This document shows, piece by piece, positions 1 through 9,441 of a stretch of DNA of 64,000 nucleotides. The number at the start of each line of letters is the position of its first letter. Position 1 is the stretch's first letter. Origin of the DNA: Nonomuraea jabiensis (lineage in GTDB: Bacteria > Actinomycetota > Actinomycetes > Streptosporangiales > Streptosporangiaceae); contig NZ_JACHMB010000001.1 of NCBI RefSeq assembly GCF_014204795.1, positions 1,302,001-1,366,000 on the forward strand, read 5' to 3'. Under the pieces are notes generated by a model, which saw only the letters and a program-made list of their open reading frames with translations, was not told where the DNA came from and did no database searches. Both the position numbers and the translations under genes were made by a program.

Positions 1-127
1 CGTCCACCTCGCGGGCCGCCTCGACGATCTCCCGCTGGACCTGCATGTTGAGGGCGTTCATCTTCGGACGGTCAAGACGGATCGTGGCGATCTGGTCGGC
101 CACCTCGACGCTCACAAACTCACCCAT
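1..127 (-). CDS. Enoyl-CoA hydratase/isomerase family protein, N-terminal fragment
   Basis: Only the first 42 codons are inside the window; the gene runs off the left edge. The visible N-terminus (VADQIATIRLDRPKMNALN) matches the opening beta-strand and RPxxxNAL motif of crotonase-fold enoyl-CoA hydratases, which hydrate or isomerise 2-enoyl-CoA thioesters in fatty-acid or amino-acid breakdown. The start is the ATG ending at 127. The oxyanion-hole and catalytic residues are not visible, so substrate and exact reaction cannot be assigned. Confidence 0.75.
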   Translation of the reverse strand, partial: MGEFVSVEVADQIATIRLDRPKMNALNMQVQREIVEAAREVD

Positions 128-173
128 GAGCCCGAACCTAACAGAGTGATCGCGTTCGTCCATGGCACCACGG

Positions 174-827
174 TCAGCGGGCGGCGGAGATCACCTCGTC
201 CACCGTCTTCCTGCTCCGGGAGGCGCGGACGAGCGCCGCCGACAGCCGGGCCAGCTCGTCGCCGGAGTGGGCCAGCTCGGCCAGCGGGCGCGCCTGGCGG
301 GGCAGCCCGAGCTTGCCCGCGCCCTCCAGCACCCGCTGGTCCAGGTGCGGCGCCACCTGCGGCCACACGGCCTGGACCTCGCGCAGGAAGATGTCGGCCC
401 CCGTCGGGCCGATGCCCGGGAACTCCGTCAGCAGCGCCGCGATCCTGCGGTCGTCGCCGCCGGCCTCCTCGCGCAGGCGGCGCAGGTCGCCCTTCCAGCG
501 GTCGAGGAGCAGTTCGGCGCCCTTGCCCAGCATCGTCGAGGTGCGTTCGTCGTAGCGGACGTAGTGGCCGCGGTCCAGCGCGTCCACCCGGTCCTGCCAG
601 CTCGCCTCCCGCATGGCCTTCGGCGTGCCGTACCCGGCCTCGAACAGCTCCCTGGCGCCCGCGACGGCGACCTCGGCCGAGATGCGCGCGCTGAGCAGCG
701 TGGCCAGGACGAGCAGTTGGTAGAGAGGCTTGGGCCGGTCGGCGAGTCTGATGCCGGCCTCGCGGGCGAACGTCCGGCCGTACCGGTCGAGCAGCACGTC
801 CACGACGGCCTTCTCGGTCTTCCCCAT
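174..827 (-). CDS. HhH-GPD family base-excision protein (endonuclease III-like, divergent)
   Basis: The 217-residue protein has the helix-hairpin-helix motif FPGIGPTGADIFL near residues 136-148, followed by an Asp at about 163 in HLDQRV. This is the layout of HhH-GPD DNA glycosylases/AP lyases, which act on damaged bases in the nucleoid. The position that holds the catalytic Lys in endonuclease III is Thr142, and there is no C-terminal four-Cys iron-sulfur cluster. A classical bifunctional Nth activity is therefore unlikely. It is divergent from the HesB-like gene at 922. Many actinomycete relatives are annotated simply as endonuclease; the real substrate is unknown. Confidence 0.7.
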   Translation of the reverse strand: MGKTEKAVVDVLLDRYGRTFAREAGIRLADRPKPLYQLLVLATLLSARISAEVAVAGARELFEAGYGTPKAMREASWQDRVDALDRGHYVRYDERTSTMLGKGAELLLDRWKGDLRRLREEAGGDDRRIAALLTEFPGIGPTGADIFLREVQAVWPQVAPHLDQRVLEGAGKLGLPRQARPLAELAHSGDELARLSAALVRASRSRKTVDEVISAAR

Positions 828-921
828 GCCCGCCCGCTACCCGGGGCGTGTCGTGACATGCCGGGTTTGGGGTGGAGGTCGCTGGGGAGGCGGAGGGTTG
901 GCGACTGCGAAGGAGCTAGCC

Positions 922-1206
922 GTGCTGACCTTGACTGACAACGCCGTCGAGGCGATCCGCGATCTGATGGTCGGAGAGGACGTGCCCGCCGACGCGGGCC
1001 TGCGCATCTCCCCGAAGCCCGACGAGGCGGGAACGCTGGAGCTCTCGCTGACGAGTACACCGGAGGCGGGTGACCAGGTCGTCGAGAAGGAGAACGTCCG
1101 CGTCTTCGTCGCCGAGGACGTGGTCGAGATCCTCGACGACAAGGCGCTCGACGCCCAGCCGGGCGCGCCGGGGCAGCCGATGTTCCGGCTGGGACGGCGG
1201 GCCTGA
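922..1206 (+). CDS. HesB/IscA-like protein lacking cysteines
   Basis: This 94-residue protein has the A-type carrier fold signature of the HesB family: LTxxAVxAIRDLM at the start, then GLRISPKP and a VFVAEDVVEILDD core. The conserved Cys residues that bind the iron-sulfur cluster in IscA/ErpA are all absent, so a standard cluster carrier role is doubtful. The GTG at 922 is chosen because AAGGAG at 910-915 lies six bases upstream; a longer in-frame ORF reaching back to 730 has no such site. It is convergent with the rhodanese gene. Confidence 0.65.
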   Translation: MLTLTDNAVEAIRDLMVGEDVPADAGLRISPKPDEAGTLELSLTSTPEAGDQVVEKENVRVFVAEDVVEILDDKALDAQPGAPGQPMFRLGRRA

Positions 1207-1212
1207 CAGGGC

Positions 1213-1902
1213 CTAGCCGAAATCGGGCCCGGTCTCGGGCGGCCGCACGTCGCCCAGCCCGAACAGGCCCACCAGCGTCCCGTCCACCCGGGTGACGACG
1301 ACGTGGTCCACCTTGGCCCGGTCCATGCGCCGGACCAGCGGTTCGAGCTCCTCGCTCGGCCGTACGGTGGTCACGCCGACCCGCATGGCCCGCTCGGCGA
1401 CGCCGTCCAGGTCGGCGCCCTTGAGCTCGCGCGAGCCGATGACGCCCTGGACCACGTCGTCGTCGTCCACGACCACCGCCAGCCCGGCCGGGTCGGCGAT
1501 GATGCGCTCGGTGACCTCGTCCAGGGGGTCGCCCAGGGAGGCCCGTACGGGGTCGCGGCGCAGGTACCGCGACACCAGCGTGGCCGCGCCCTCGTAGGGC
1601 AGGTCCGCGGAGAGCCAGTCCATCTTGCCCTGCCGGTAGTCGTACACGTCCTCGAACCCGAGGCGTTCGAGCCGGTGGGCGGCCCGCGGGCTCAGGTCGC
1701 AGAGCCAGTCGTGGCAGTAGACGACGACCGGCCGCCCCGGGTCCAGCTCGCCGGCGGACGTGCGCATGGCGCCGAGCGGCAGGTGCACGGCCGCGGGCAG
1801 GTGCGCCCACGTGTACTCCTTCTCCGGCAGCACCTCCACGAGCTGGGCGCGCCGGTCGGCGACCAGGTCCCGCACGGCTTCGCGATCGATGATGTTCGTC
1901 AT
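1213..1902 (-). CDS. Rhodanese domain plus CBS-pair protein
   Basis: The 229-residue cytoplasmic protein has an N-terminal rhodanese domain (about 5-105) with active-site Cys63 in VVVYCHDWLCDLS. Two CBS motifs follow (about 115-225), with repeats ending in VIGSREL and LVGLFGLGDV. Rhodaneses move sulfane sulfur through a cysteine persulfide; CBS pairs bind adenine nucleotides. The fusion suggests a nucleotide-controlled sulfur transfer or sensing role, which is inference. The start is the ATG ending at 1902, before a purine-rich GGGGAGACGTC. Confidence 0.75.
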   Translation of the reverse strand: MTNIIDREAVRDLVADRRAQLVEVLPEKEYTWAHLPAAVHLPLGAMRTSAGELDPGRPVVVYCHDWLCDLSPRAAHRLERLGFEDVYDYRQGKMDWLSADLPYEGAATLVSRYLRRDPVRASLGDPLDEVTERIIADPAGLAVVVDDDDVVQGVIGSRELKGADLDGVAERAMRVGVTTVRPSEELEPLVRRMDRAKVDHVVVTRVDGTLVGLFGLGDVRPPETGPDFG

Positions 1903-1971
1903 GACGTCTCCCCTGCCCCCAGACAGTGATGTGTGTCACCATGACGGGGCGTCCTATTCAGGGAGTGCCCG

Positions 1972-3978
1972 ATGTGTGACGATCCGCTGCTGCCCGCTCC
2001 CGTGGCCCGCGCGCTCGCCGGCTATCGTGAGCTGCGCGACGCGCATGGCCCCTGCTGGGGCGAGCCGCCCATCCCGTACGTCGTCCAGGCCTGGGCCACC
2101 GTCTTCCTCGACCGCCGCTACGACTACTGGGGCGCGGCGCTGCGGCAGCTCGCCGGGCGCCATCCCCCTGAGGAGATGGAGGACCATCTCGACGAGGTGG
2201 ATCCCGAACTGGCGGTGCGCGACGCGCTGGCGGGCGACGTGCTGGACAACCTGGCCGCGCTGCGCCTGACCCCCGAGGGGTTCGCGCTGGAGGCCGTCAC
2301 CCGGGTGGTGCTGGACGACCGCCCGTTCCGTACGTCGCTGCTCCTGGACTCTCGCGTGGACGAGCCGGTCACGGTCGTCGTGGACGGCACGCCGTACGAG
2401 GTGCCTCCTCGCGGCGCCCGGGTGGCCGGCCTGGAGCGGGACGTCAGCGTGGGCGGGGCGCCCGTGGACCTGTCGCCGCTGCGCAGGCGGGCGGAGGCGG
2501 CCACGATCAGGGTGCGGGCGGGGTTCCCGTGCCGGTGGAGCGTGACGGGCGCGAACGGGCAGGGCTGGTACCCCGAGGGCGCCCCGCCCAAGATGGACGT
2601 CCACCGCAGGCCGTTCTTCCACGGCGACGACCTCGTGATCGCGGTGCCCGCCGAGCCGGTCACGGTGGCGGTGGCCCGGGGCATGGAGTACACCACGGCC
2701 GAAGTCGTGATCACCCCGGAGGCGGGCGCGGAGACGCTGGTCGAGCTGGCCCCCGAGCGCCTGTACGACGCGGCGGCCCGCGGCTGGTACGGCGGCGACC
2801 TGCACGTACACCTCAACTGGATGGGCGAGGAGCCCGCCGCGCCCGAGCTGGCCGCGGCCGCGCAGCACGGCGAGGACCTGCACGTGCTCAACCTCGTGGC
2901 GGGCAACGTCGCCAGCGGGCGCGTCTACGACGTCGAGGCGCTGGAGCACTGGGTGGGCAAGGACCTGCCCTGGTCCGACGACAGGCACCTGGCCAGGCTC
3001 GGCGTCGAGTACCGCAACGACGTCGTCGGCCACCTGACCGCCTTCGGCCTGCGGGAGCCGCCGCGGCGCTACCACACCGGGTTCGAGGGCACGGTCGACT
3101 GGCCGCCCAACGCGGTCGCGCTGGAGGAGCTGCGCGGGCTCGGCGGGGTCACGGGGTACGGACACCCGTTCCACACGGCCTTCTCCGACGACGACCCGCC
3201 CGACGTGGTGCTCGACAGCGGGCGCAACTGCTCGGCCAGGGAGATCGTCGCCGACGCCGCGCTCGGCCTGATCGACACGCTCGACGTGCTCAACCACTCC
3301 TCGATCGCCGCCACCGCCGCCGTCTACCGCCGCCTGATCGGCGCGGGCAACAGGCTCACGGTCACCGCGGGCACCGACGCCGTGCTGTCCTTCTGCCGCC
3401 GCGGCACCGCCTCCAGCCCGCCGGGGTGGGAGCGGGTGTACGCGAACGTCGCCGGCCCGCTCACCGCCGAGTCCTACGCCGAGGCGATCCTGCTCGGCCG
3501 CACGTTCGCCACCACCGGGCCGTGGCTGGAGCTGACCGTGAACGGGCACGGGCCGGGCGACACGCTGGAGCTCGCGCCCGGGCAGCGGGTGGAGATCGTG
3601 GTCTCCTCGATCGGGCCCGAGGTCGAGTCGCTGGAGATCCGCACCGCCGAGGGCGTCCTGGCGCAGGGGCCGCCGGGGCGGCTGGTCGCGTCGATGACGG
3701 CGGGCGAGCCGACGTACGTGGTCGCCGTGGCCTCGGGCGGGCCGCACCCGCGCGCCACGCACCGGTCGGGGGCGTACGCGCACACCAGCCCGGTGTACGT
3801 GGACGTCGCGGGCGGGCACGTGGCCAGGGAGGCGGACGTGCGCTGGTGCCTGGCGTGGCTGGACCGGCTGGAGGTCCTGCTGCGGCGCTACGGCACGTTC
3901 GAGACGCCCGCCCAGCTGGAGGACCACCTGGAGCTGTACGAGCGCGCCAGGGCCGTCTACCGGACGCGACTCCCCTGA
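1972..3978 (+). CDS. CehA/McbA-type PHP-domain metallohydrolase
   Basis: The 668-residue protein has a beta-rich N-terminal half and a PHP-type metal-binding domain from about residue 270. Visible metal motifs are GDLHVHL (His278, His280), GYGHPFHTAF, LDVLNHSS and TAGTDA. This arrangement is typical of the CehA/McbA family, named after carbamate hydrolases but mostly of unknown substrate. No signal peptide is seen. The start ATG follows GGGAG at 1961-1965 with good spacing. It stands alone between a minus-strand gene and the coupled pair at 4111. The metal-dependent hydrolase call is firm; the substrate is unknown. Confidence 0.75.
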   Translation: MCDDPLLPAPVARALAGYRELRDAHGPCWGEPPIPYVVQAWATVFLDRRYDYWGAALRQLAGRHPPEEMEDHLDEVDPELAVRDALAGDVLDNLAALRLTPEGFALEAVTRVVLDDRPFRTSLLLDSRVDEPVTVVVDGTPYEVPPRGARVAGLERDVSVGGAPVDLSPLRRRAEAATIRVRAGFPCRWSVTGANGQGWYPEGAPPKMDVHRRPFFHGDDLVIAVPAEPVTVAVARGMEYTTAEVVITPEAGAETLVELAPERLYDAAARGWYGGDLHVHLNWMGEEPAAPELAAAAQHGEDLHVLNLVAGNVASGRVYDVEALEHWVGKDLPWSDDRHLARLGVEYRNDVVGHLTAFGLREPPRRYHTGFEGTVDWPPNAVALEELRGLGGVTGYGHPFHTAFSDDDPPDVVLDSGRNCSAREIVADAALGLIDTLDVLNHSSIAATAAVYRRLIGAGNRLTVTAGTDAVLSFCRRGTASSPPGWERVYANVAGPLTAESYAEAILLGRTFATTGPWLELTVNGHGPGDTLELAPGQRVEIVVSSIGPEVESLEIRTAEGVLAQGPPGRLVASMTAGEPTYVVAVASGGPHPRATHRSGAYAHTSPVYVDVAGGHVAREADVRWCLAWLDRLEVLLRRYGTFETPAQLEDHLELYERARAVYRTRLP

Positions 3979-4110
3979 CTTCCTTGGTCAGGCGCGACAC
4001 GCGCGTGCCGGCGGAGTGGCTTCGTGAAGTCGTGGCGGGTCTATGATGTTGGAAACTGAAGCGGCTCCGGTCCCCGGTCGCCGCCGGGCGAAGCGTTCGG
4101 AGGTCGGCGC

Positions 4111-4872
4111 ATGCTGGAGTCGCAGTGGGCCCGTGACACGTTCGGGCAGCGGGTGCCGGCGATCAGACAGGCGATCGCGGAGGCGCTGTCGGTCGCGCTC
4201 GACAACGCCCGCGACGCCCAGACTGCCGCGCAGACCGAGCACACGCACCCGTTCGGGTTCACGCTCATGTCGCGCAAGTTCGAGGCGCTGGCCGAGGCGT
4301 TTGAGGACATGGGCGACGTGCGGATCATCAAGCCCGCCGGGTCCCCCCACGAGCTGGTGGTGCTCGACGGCAAGCTGCTGTTCCCGTTCCGCTATGCCAA
4401 GGACCGCTCGATCAGCGTGATGAGCGCGCGCATCGGCGAGGGCCGGCCGTCGGCGCTGGTGCAGGCGCTGTTCAACCGGTTCGGGCCCGAGCCGCGGATG
4501 CGGCAGCTCGCGCTGCACGACCTCGCGCCGCAGACGGTGCCGGTCGCCGAGGCGCTGTCCGACCTGCCCGACGACACGAGCCTGGTGCTGATCGCGTACG
4601 CCTGCAACGCGCACGCGGGGCTGCTCGACGTCTGGTGGGGCGAGGCCGAGCTGCTCGACCGCACCGGCAGCCTGCGCTGGCACGTGTGCGAGCCGATCCC
4701 CCTGGCCCAGGACGCGTCGGCGGCCGGGCAGGCCGGGGCGCAGCCGGCCGCATTCGACCAGGGCGCCCTGCCCACCCCGGCGCTCAACCCCCGCACCGGG
4801 GCCGCGCGGCTCACCGCGCCCGTCGGTGAGGCCGTACCGATCACCAGGGCAGAAGCCGCCGGCGGTGAGTGA
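4111..4872 (+). CDS. Conserved protein of unknown function paired with an XRE-ImmA protease
   Basis: I do not recognise the family of this 253-residue protein. It is soluble, without signal peptide or membrane segment. An N-terminal helical stretch is followed by a mixed alpha/beta region (ELVVLDGKLLFPFRYAKD) and a C-terminal low-complexity Ala/Gly/Pro tail from about 208. GGAGG at 4099-4103 sits seven bases before the ATG. The gene overlaps the following XRE-ImmA gene by 8 bp, so the two are almost certainly co-translated. The pairing suggests this protein is the partner, effector or substrate of the protease-regulator; that is inference. Confidence 0.6.
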   Translation: MLESQWARDTFGQRVPAIRQAIAEALSVALDNARDAQTAAQTEHTHPFGFTLMSRKFEALAEAFEDMGDVRIIKPAGSPHELVVLDGKLLFPFRYAKDRSISVMSARIGEGRPSALVQALFNRFGPEPRMRQLALHDLAPQTVPVAEALSDLPDDTSLVLIAYACNAHAGLLDVWWGEAELLDRTGSLRWHVCEPIPLAQDASAAGQAGAQPAAFDQGALPTPALNPRTGAARLTAPVGEAVPITRAEAAGGE

Positions 4873-6007
4873 GTTCAAGACCGGCGCGCCGACCCCCCAG
4901 GCCGTCGCCGACGCGTTCGACGCCACCCGCCTCACCCAGGCCCGCCACCTGGCGGCGCTCACCAAGAAGGAGGTGGCCGAGCTCCTCGGCGTCTCGCCCG
5001 CCGCGGTCGGGCAGTACGAATCGGGCGTCACCCGCCCGCGTCCCGACCTGATCCCGCTGCTGGCCGAGGCGCTGGCCGTGCCGATGGCGTTCTTCCTGCC
5101 CGGGCGGCCGCACGGCAAGCTCGACGGCTCCATGGCCCACTTCCGCAGCCTGCGCTCCACCCGCGCCTACCAGCGGGCCAAGGCCGTGGCCTTCGTCGAG
5201 CAGGTGTGGGAGCTGACGTACGCGCTGGAGAAGCGGGTCCAGCTGCCGGCCGTCGACCTGCCCGGGTTCGCGGGCGGGGAGATGCACTCGTCGCTGCCGC
5301 GCGACCCGGCGGGCGCGGCCCGCGCGCTGCGGGCCCACTGGGGGCTCGGCACCGGTCCGGTCAGCCACCTCGTACGCCACATGGAGTCCCACGGCATCGT
5401 CGTCGCCTTCCCCCGCCACGACCCCGACGCGGTCACCGTCGACGCGTTCTCCACCTCCAGCCTGCCGCGGCCGATCGTCGTGCTGACCCCCAACCGGTTC
5501 GACGACATCTACCGCCACCGCTTCACCGCCGCCCACGAGCTGGGCCACCTCGTCCTGCACGGCGACACCGCGGCCGGTGACAGCCATCAGGAGCGCGAGG
5601 CCGACGCGTTCGCGGCCGAGTTCCTCACGCCGCGCGACAGCATCCTGCCGCAGCTGCCCCAGCGGGCCGACCTGCGCAAGCTCGCCGAGCTGCGGCGGAC
5701 GTGGGGGGTGTCGGTCGACTCGCTGCTCTACCGGTGCCGCGAGACCGGGCTGATCTCCGACTCCGCCGCCGGCCGCGCCTACCAGCGCCTGGCCGCCCTG
5801 CGCGACCAGCCGGGCTTCACCAACGAGCCCGTCTCCGGCTACCCCGGCGAGCAGCCGGTCCTGCTCGCCCACGCCTTCGACCTGGCCACCCGCGAGAGCG
5901 ACCTCACGGCCGCGACGCTCGCCAGGGAGCTGGCCTGGCCCATCACCCGCGTACGCGAGCTGATCGGCCTGCCCGACCAGCGGCCTTCGCTGAAGCTCGT
6001 CCTTTAA
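4865..6007 (+). CDS. XRE-family HTH regulator fused to ImmA/IrrE zinc peptidase
   Basis: The 380-residue protein begins with a Cro/C1-type HTH (about 20-75; VAELLGVSPAAVGQYESG). It continues to a DUF955/ImmA-IrrE peptidase domain with zinc motif HELGH at 224-228 and the third ligand in EREADAFAAEFL. ImmA/IrrE enzymes cleave repressors in response to DNA damage or other signals; HTH-fused versions are found in stress regulation, toxin-antitoxin-like and mobile-element settings. The GTG at 4865 is preferred over an in-frame upstream start at 4826 because it overlaps the end of the upstream gene (4872), a coupling arrangement. Both functional modules look intact. Confidence 0.85.
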   Translation: MSEFKTGAPTPQAVADAFDATRLTQARHLAALTKKEVAELLGVSPAAVGQYESGVTRPRPDLIPLLAEALAVPMAFFLPGRPHGKLDGSMAHFRSLRSTRAYQRAKAVAFVEQVWELTYALEKRVQLPAVDLPGFAGGEMHSSLPRDPAGAARALRAHWGLGTGPVSHLVRHMESHGIVVAFPRHDPDAVTVDAFSTSSLPRPIVVLTPNRFDDIYRHRFTAAHELGHLVLHGDTAAGDSHQEREADAFAAEFLTPRDSILPQLPQRADLRKLAELRRTWGVSVDSLLYRCRETGLISDSAAGRAYQRLAALRDQPGFTNEPVSGYPGEQPVLLAHAFDLATRESDLTAATLARELAWPITRVRELIGLPDQRPSLKLVL

Positions 6008-6173
6008 CGCAGGCCCAGCGTGAACGGGTAGCGACCGCCCAGGTCGCGGGGACGAGCGCCAGCGCCGCACACCATTCGCGATAGTACGCGTTCACTCAAA
6101 TCCAAAAGCTATGTTGCGTTTATACATCTGTCAATGAACTATTTGCCGAAACCACCCATTGAACGCGTTGATA

Positions 6174-6226
6174 ATTGCAATAGATCTGCAGTTGAATGCA
6201 ACGCTCAAGCTTGCGGCTATTGCAAT
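6174..6226. promoter_or_regulatory. AT-rich leader with 10-bp inverted repeat upstream of the 6294 regulator
   Basis: Between 6008 and 6293 base composition drops sharply compared with the neighbours, as expected of a promoter-containing region. It contains a perfect inverted repeat: ATTGCAATAG at 6174-6183 and CTATTGCAAT at 6217-6226, with centres 43 bp (about four helical turns) apart. This fits two half-sites or two operators bound by a dimeric regulator, most simply the adjacent MarR/GbsR-like protein controlling itself. The repeat is seen directly; the function is inferred. Confidence 0.5.
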
Positions 6227-6293
6227 GGGATGCGATCGGAGGCAATACTGGGCCACCGGATCGTGGGACAGGACCACCAGGAGGCGAGTGTCG

Positions 6294-7022
6294 ATGCCGG
6301 GAGGCAGGCTGACCCAACAGGACCGCCGGGACATCGCCGCAGGCCTGGCGAAAGGGCTCGGCTACGCCGAGATCGCCCGGCGCCTGTCCAGGCCGACCTC
6401 GACCGTCAGCCGGGAGGTCAGCCGTAACGGCGGTCCGGGAGCGTACCGGGCCGAGCGGGCGCACCAGGCCACCGAACGACGTGCCCGCCGCCGCAAGCAG
6501 CCCCCTCGATCAGCGCCCCCGTCCGCCGACACGGCGTACGGCCGCGATCCCGAGGAGCTGCGCGAATTCACGGAGCGCCTCGTCGAGACCCTGGTGCAGA
6601 CGGGTGTGCAGCGGATGGCATCGAGGGTCCTGGCCTGCCTCTACACCACCGACACCGGCACGCTCGCGGCCAAGGAGCTCGCCCAGCGCCTGCAGGTCAG
6701 CCCGGCCTCGATCTCCACCGCCGTCGCCTACCTGGAGGAACAGGAGTTGATCAGGCGCGAGCGGGACCCGCGCAGGCGTCGCGAGTTGTACAGCGTCGAC
6801 AATGCCCTTTGGTACCGGTCGTTCCTGGCGAGCGCCCAGCGAAACTTCTCGCTGGCGGAGACGGCCCGGGACGGAGCACGCGTCCTGGGCCCCACGACAC
6901 CCGCGGGTGCGCGCTGTGAATTCGTGGGCGAATTCCTCCGGCTTACCGGCGAGGACATCCTCCGGACAGCCGAACGCTGGCGGCACCTTCTGGTCCCGCA
7001 AACACGCGATAACCCTGAGTAA
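6294..7022 (+). CDS. MarR/GbsR-like regulator with N-terminal HTH_38-type domain
   Basis: The 242-residue protein has two DNA-binding modules. Residues 1-50 resemble the HTH_38 domain of IS30-type transposases (LTQQDRRDIAAGLAKG, then a TSTVSREVSRNG recognition helix). About 110-175 is a winged helix of MarR/GbsR type (LAAKELAQRLQVSPASIST, then ERDPRRRREL). The ATG at 6294 is chosen because AGGAGG at 6279-6284 lies nine bases upstream; an in-frame GTG at 6288 would be too close. Lack of a DDE domain argues against a transposase. It probably regulates itself or a nearby transporter. Confidence 0.75.
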   Translation: MPGGRLTQQDRRDIAAGLAKGLGYAEIARRLSRPTSTVSREVSRNGGPGAYRAERAHQATERRARRRKQPPRSAPPSADTAYGRDPEELREFTERLVETLVQTGVQRMASRVLACLYTTDTGTLAAKELAQRLQVSPASISTAVAYLEEQELIRRERDPRRRRELYSVDNALWYRSFLASAQRNFSLAETARDGARVLGPTTPAGARCEFVGEFLRLTGEDILRTAERWRHLLVPQTRDNPE

Positions 7023-7104
7023 CTGAGGGTAATTCAACGCGATCCGCCAACCGGTACGACCGGGTGGCGGCCGGACCGTGCCGTCCGCGGCAGAGCGGCC
7101 TTCC

Positions 7105-8031
7105 TCAACGGGAAAGCGCCGGACCACCGGAGCCGGCGATCCGGTCCGGCAGTCGTGCGGCCAGATGGTCGACCAGCTCGCTGATCCGCCGGGGCACGTG
7201 GACGTCGTCGGGCAGGAGCGCGTAGATGTCGGCAGGCGGTGTCGGCACCTCGGGCAGCACGCGCACCAGGGCGCCGCTCTCGAGGTGGGACCGGATCTGC
7301 CATTCGGAGCGCATGATCACCCCGCGGCCCTGCAGCGCCCAGTCGGTCACGATGTCCCCGTCGTTGCTGGACAGGCGGCCGTGCACGCGTATCTGGCGCG
7401 GGTTCCTGGCGTCGCCGAAGCGCCACACGGCGAAGTCCCCCTCGTTCTCGCGGAGCACGATGCAGTCGTGATCGGCCAGGTCCTCCACGCGTTCGGGCGT
7501 TCCGCTCCGTTCCAGGTAGGACGGTGCGGCGCAGGGAACCCGGCGGTTCTCCGCCAGCCGCCGCATCCGCAGTGAGGAGTCCGGGGGCGCTCCGACGTGG
7601 ACGGCCAGGTCGAACTCGCGCCGGTGCGGACGCAGGGGCAACGCCGTCGTACGGAGCTGGATGCTCAGCCGGGGATGCCGGACGGTGAACTCGCCGAGCA
7701 GCGGCGCCACGTGCGCGCGTCCGAGGCCCAGGGTCGCCTGGACCACGACGGAGCCCCGCAGTTCGCCGGAACGATGGCTGACCAGGTCCTCCAGCTCGCG
7801 GACCTGGTCGAGGATCGTCTCCAGGCGCGCCGCGTAGACCTCCCCCTCGGCGGTCAGCGAGAGCCGGCGCGTGCCGCGGTGCACCAGACGTACGTCGAGC
7901 CGGCGTTCCAGGGCGCTGAGGCGCTTGCTGACAACGGGGAGGGAGCAGTCCAGCTCGCGGGCGGCCGCTGTGAGCGTTTCGCAGGAGGCGACCACCTGGA
8001 AGAAGCGGAGGTCGTCCATGGAGGTCGTCAT
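7105..8031 (-). CDS. LysR-family transcriptional regulator
   Basis: The 308-residue protein has the LysR N-terminal HTH (MDDLRFFQVVASCETLTAAA, then LPVVSKRLSALERRL). A substrate-binding domain follows (about 90-300), with SVVVQATLGLGRAHVAPLL at its start. It is divergent from the tartrate-dehydrogenase-like gene, the usual LysR layout, so it probably controls that catabolic operon in response to its substrate. A longer reading frame to 8133 exists but lacks the family N-terminus. The ATG at 8031 (or 8019) fits LysR proteins best. Confidence 0.88.
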   Translation of the reverse strand: MTTSMDDLRFFQVVASCETLTAAARELDCSLPVVSKRLSALERRLDVRLVHRGTRRLSLTAEGEVYAARLETILDQVRELEDLVSHRSGELRGSVVVQATLGLGRAHVAPLLGEFTVRHPRLSIQLRTTALPLRPHRREFDLAVHVGAPPDSSLRMRRLAENRRVPCAAPSYLERSGTPERVEDLADHDCIVLRENEGDFAVWRFGDARNPRQIRVHGRLSSNDGDIVTDWALQGRGVIMRSEWQIRSHLESGALVRVLPEVPTPPADIYALLPDDVHVPRRISELVDHLAARLPDRIAGSGGPALSR

Positions 8032-8049
8032 CGGGTGCGCAGCGGGTGT

Positions 8050-8066
8050 CTTTCCATGGGCGAAAG
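8050..8066. promoter_or_regulatory. Possible LysR binding site between divergent genes
   Basis: CTTTC at 8050-8054 and GAAAG at 8062-8066 form a short dyad with a 7-bp spacer, similar in size to the T-N11-A dyads bound by LysR proteins. It lies just upstream of the LysR start and about 93 bp before the divergent dehydrogenase. The arms are only 5 bp, so this is tentative. Confidence 0.3.
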
Positions 8067-8158
8067 GATAGGTTGCTCCGGGCGTTCTTGTGGCGGGCGT
8101 TGCCCGGCGACGAAGGTGAACGGGCGCGTGCATCGTCGACGTGGCTGGAGGAGCGCCT

Positions 8159-9255
<1,097 letters not shown>

Positions 9256-9259
<4 letters not shown>

Positions 9260-9425
9260 CAGCGTCCTTCTCCGACCCGATCGCTTTGGAGGTCCGGTGG
9301 GACCGGCTCGCCGCCGCGACCGACGAGGCCGCCTCGAGGAGCGCGAGTCCTCGTGCTGTTTCGGACCGGAGTGCCGCATCAAGGTCGACCGTGACCTGGC
9401 CCTCCTCGTCAACCTCGCGCGCTGA
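9256..9425 (+). pseudogene. Collapsed hydantoinase B/oxoprolinase-like gene (ends only)
   Basis: The first roughly 20 codons (FSDPIALEVRWDRLAAATDEA) match the N-terminus of hydantoinase B/oxoprolinase proteins, which are normally over 500 residues. After about codon 22 that sense is lost. A different frame then looks coding (GC-ending codons, LEERESSCCFGPECRIKVDR) and ends at TGA 9423-9425. The simplest reading is an internal, frame-changing deletion that left only the start and the end of one or two genes. The ATGA overlap with the dehydrogenase is kept. The origin of the C-terminal piece is not recognised. Confidence 0.5.
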
Positions 9426-9441
9426 CCCGGGTCGTGGCTCT

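Noticed and set aside
1954..3927. Long minus-strand open frame opposite the PHP-domain gene
   Set aside because: Mirror of a high-GC gene; no family motifs, no ribosome site, and the plus-strand gene explains the codon pattern.
6294..7022. IS30-type transposase fragment
   Set aside because: Only the HTH_38-like head resembles IS30; the rest is a complete MarR/GbsR-like winged-helix protein, and no DDE domain or terminal repeats are present.
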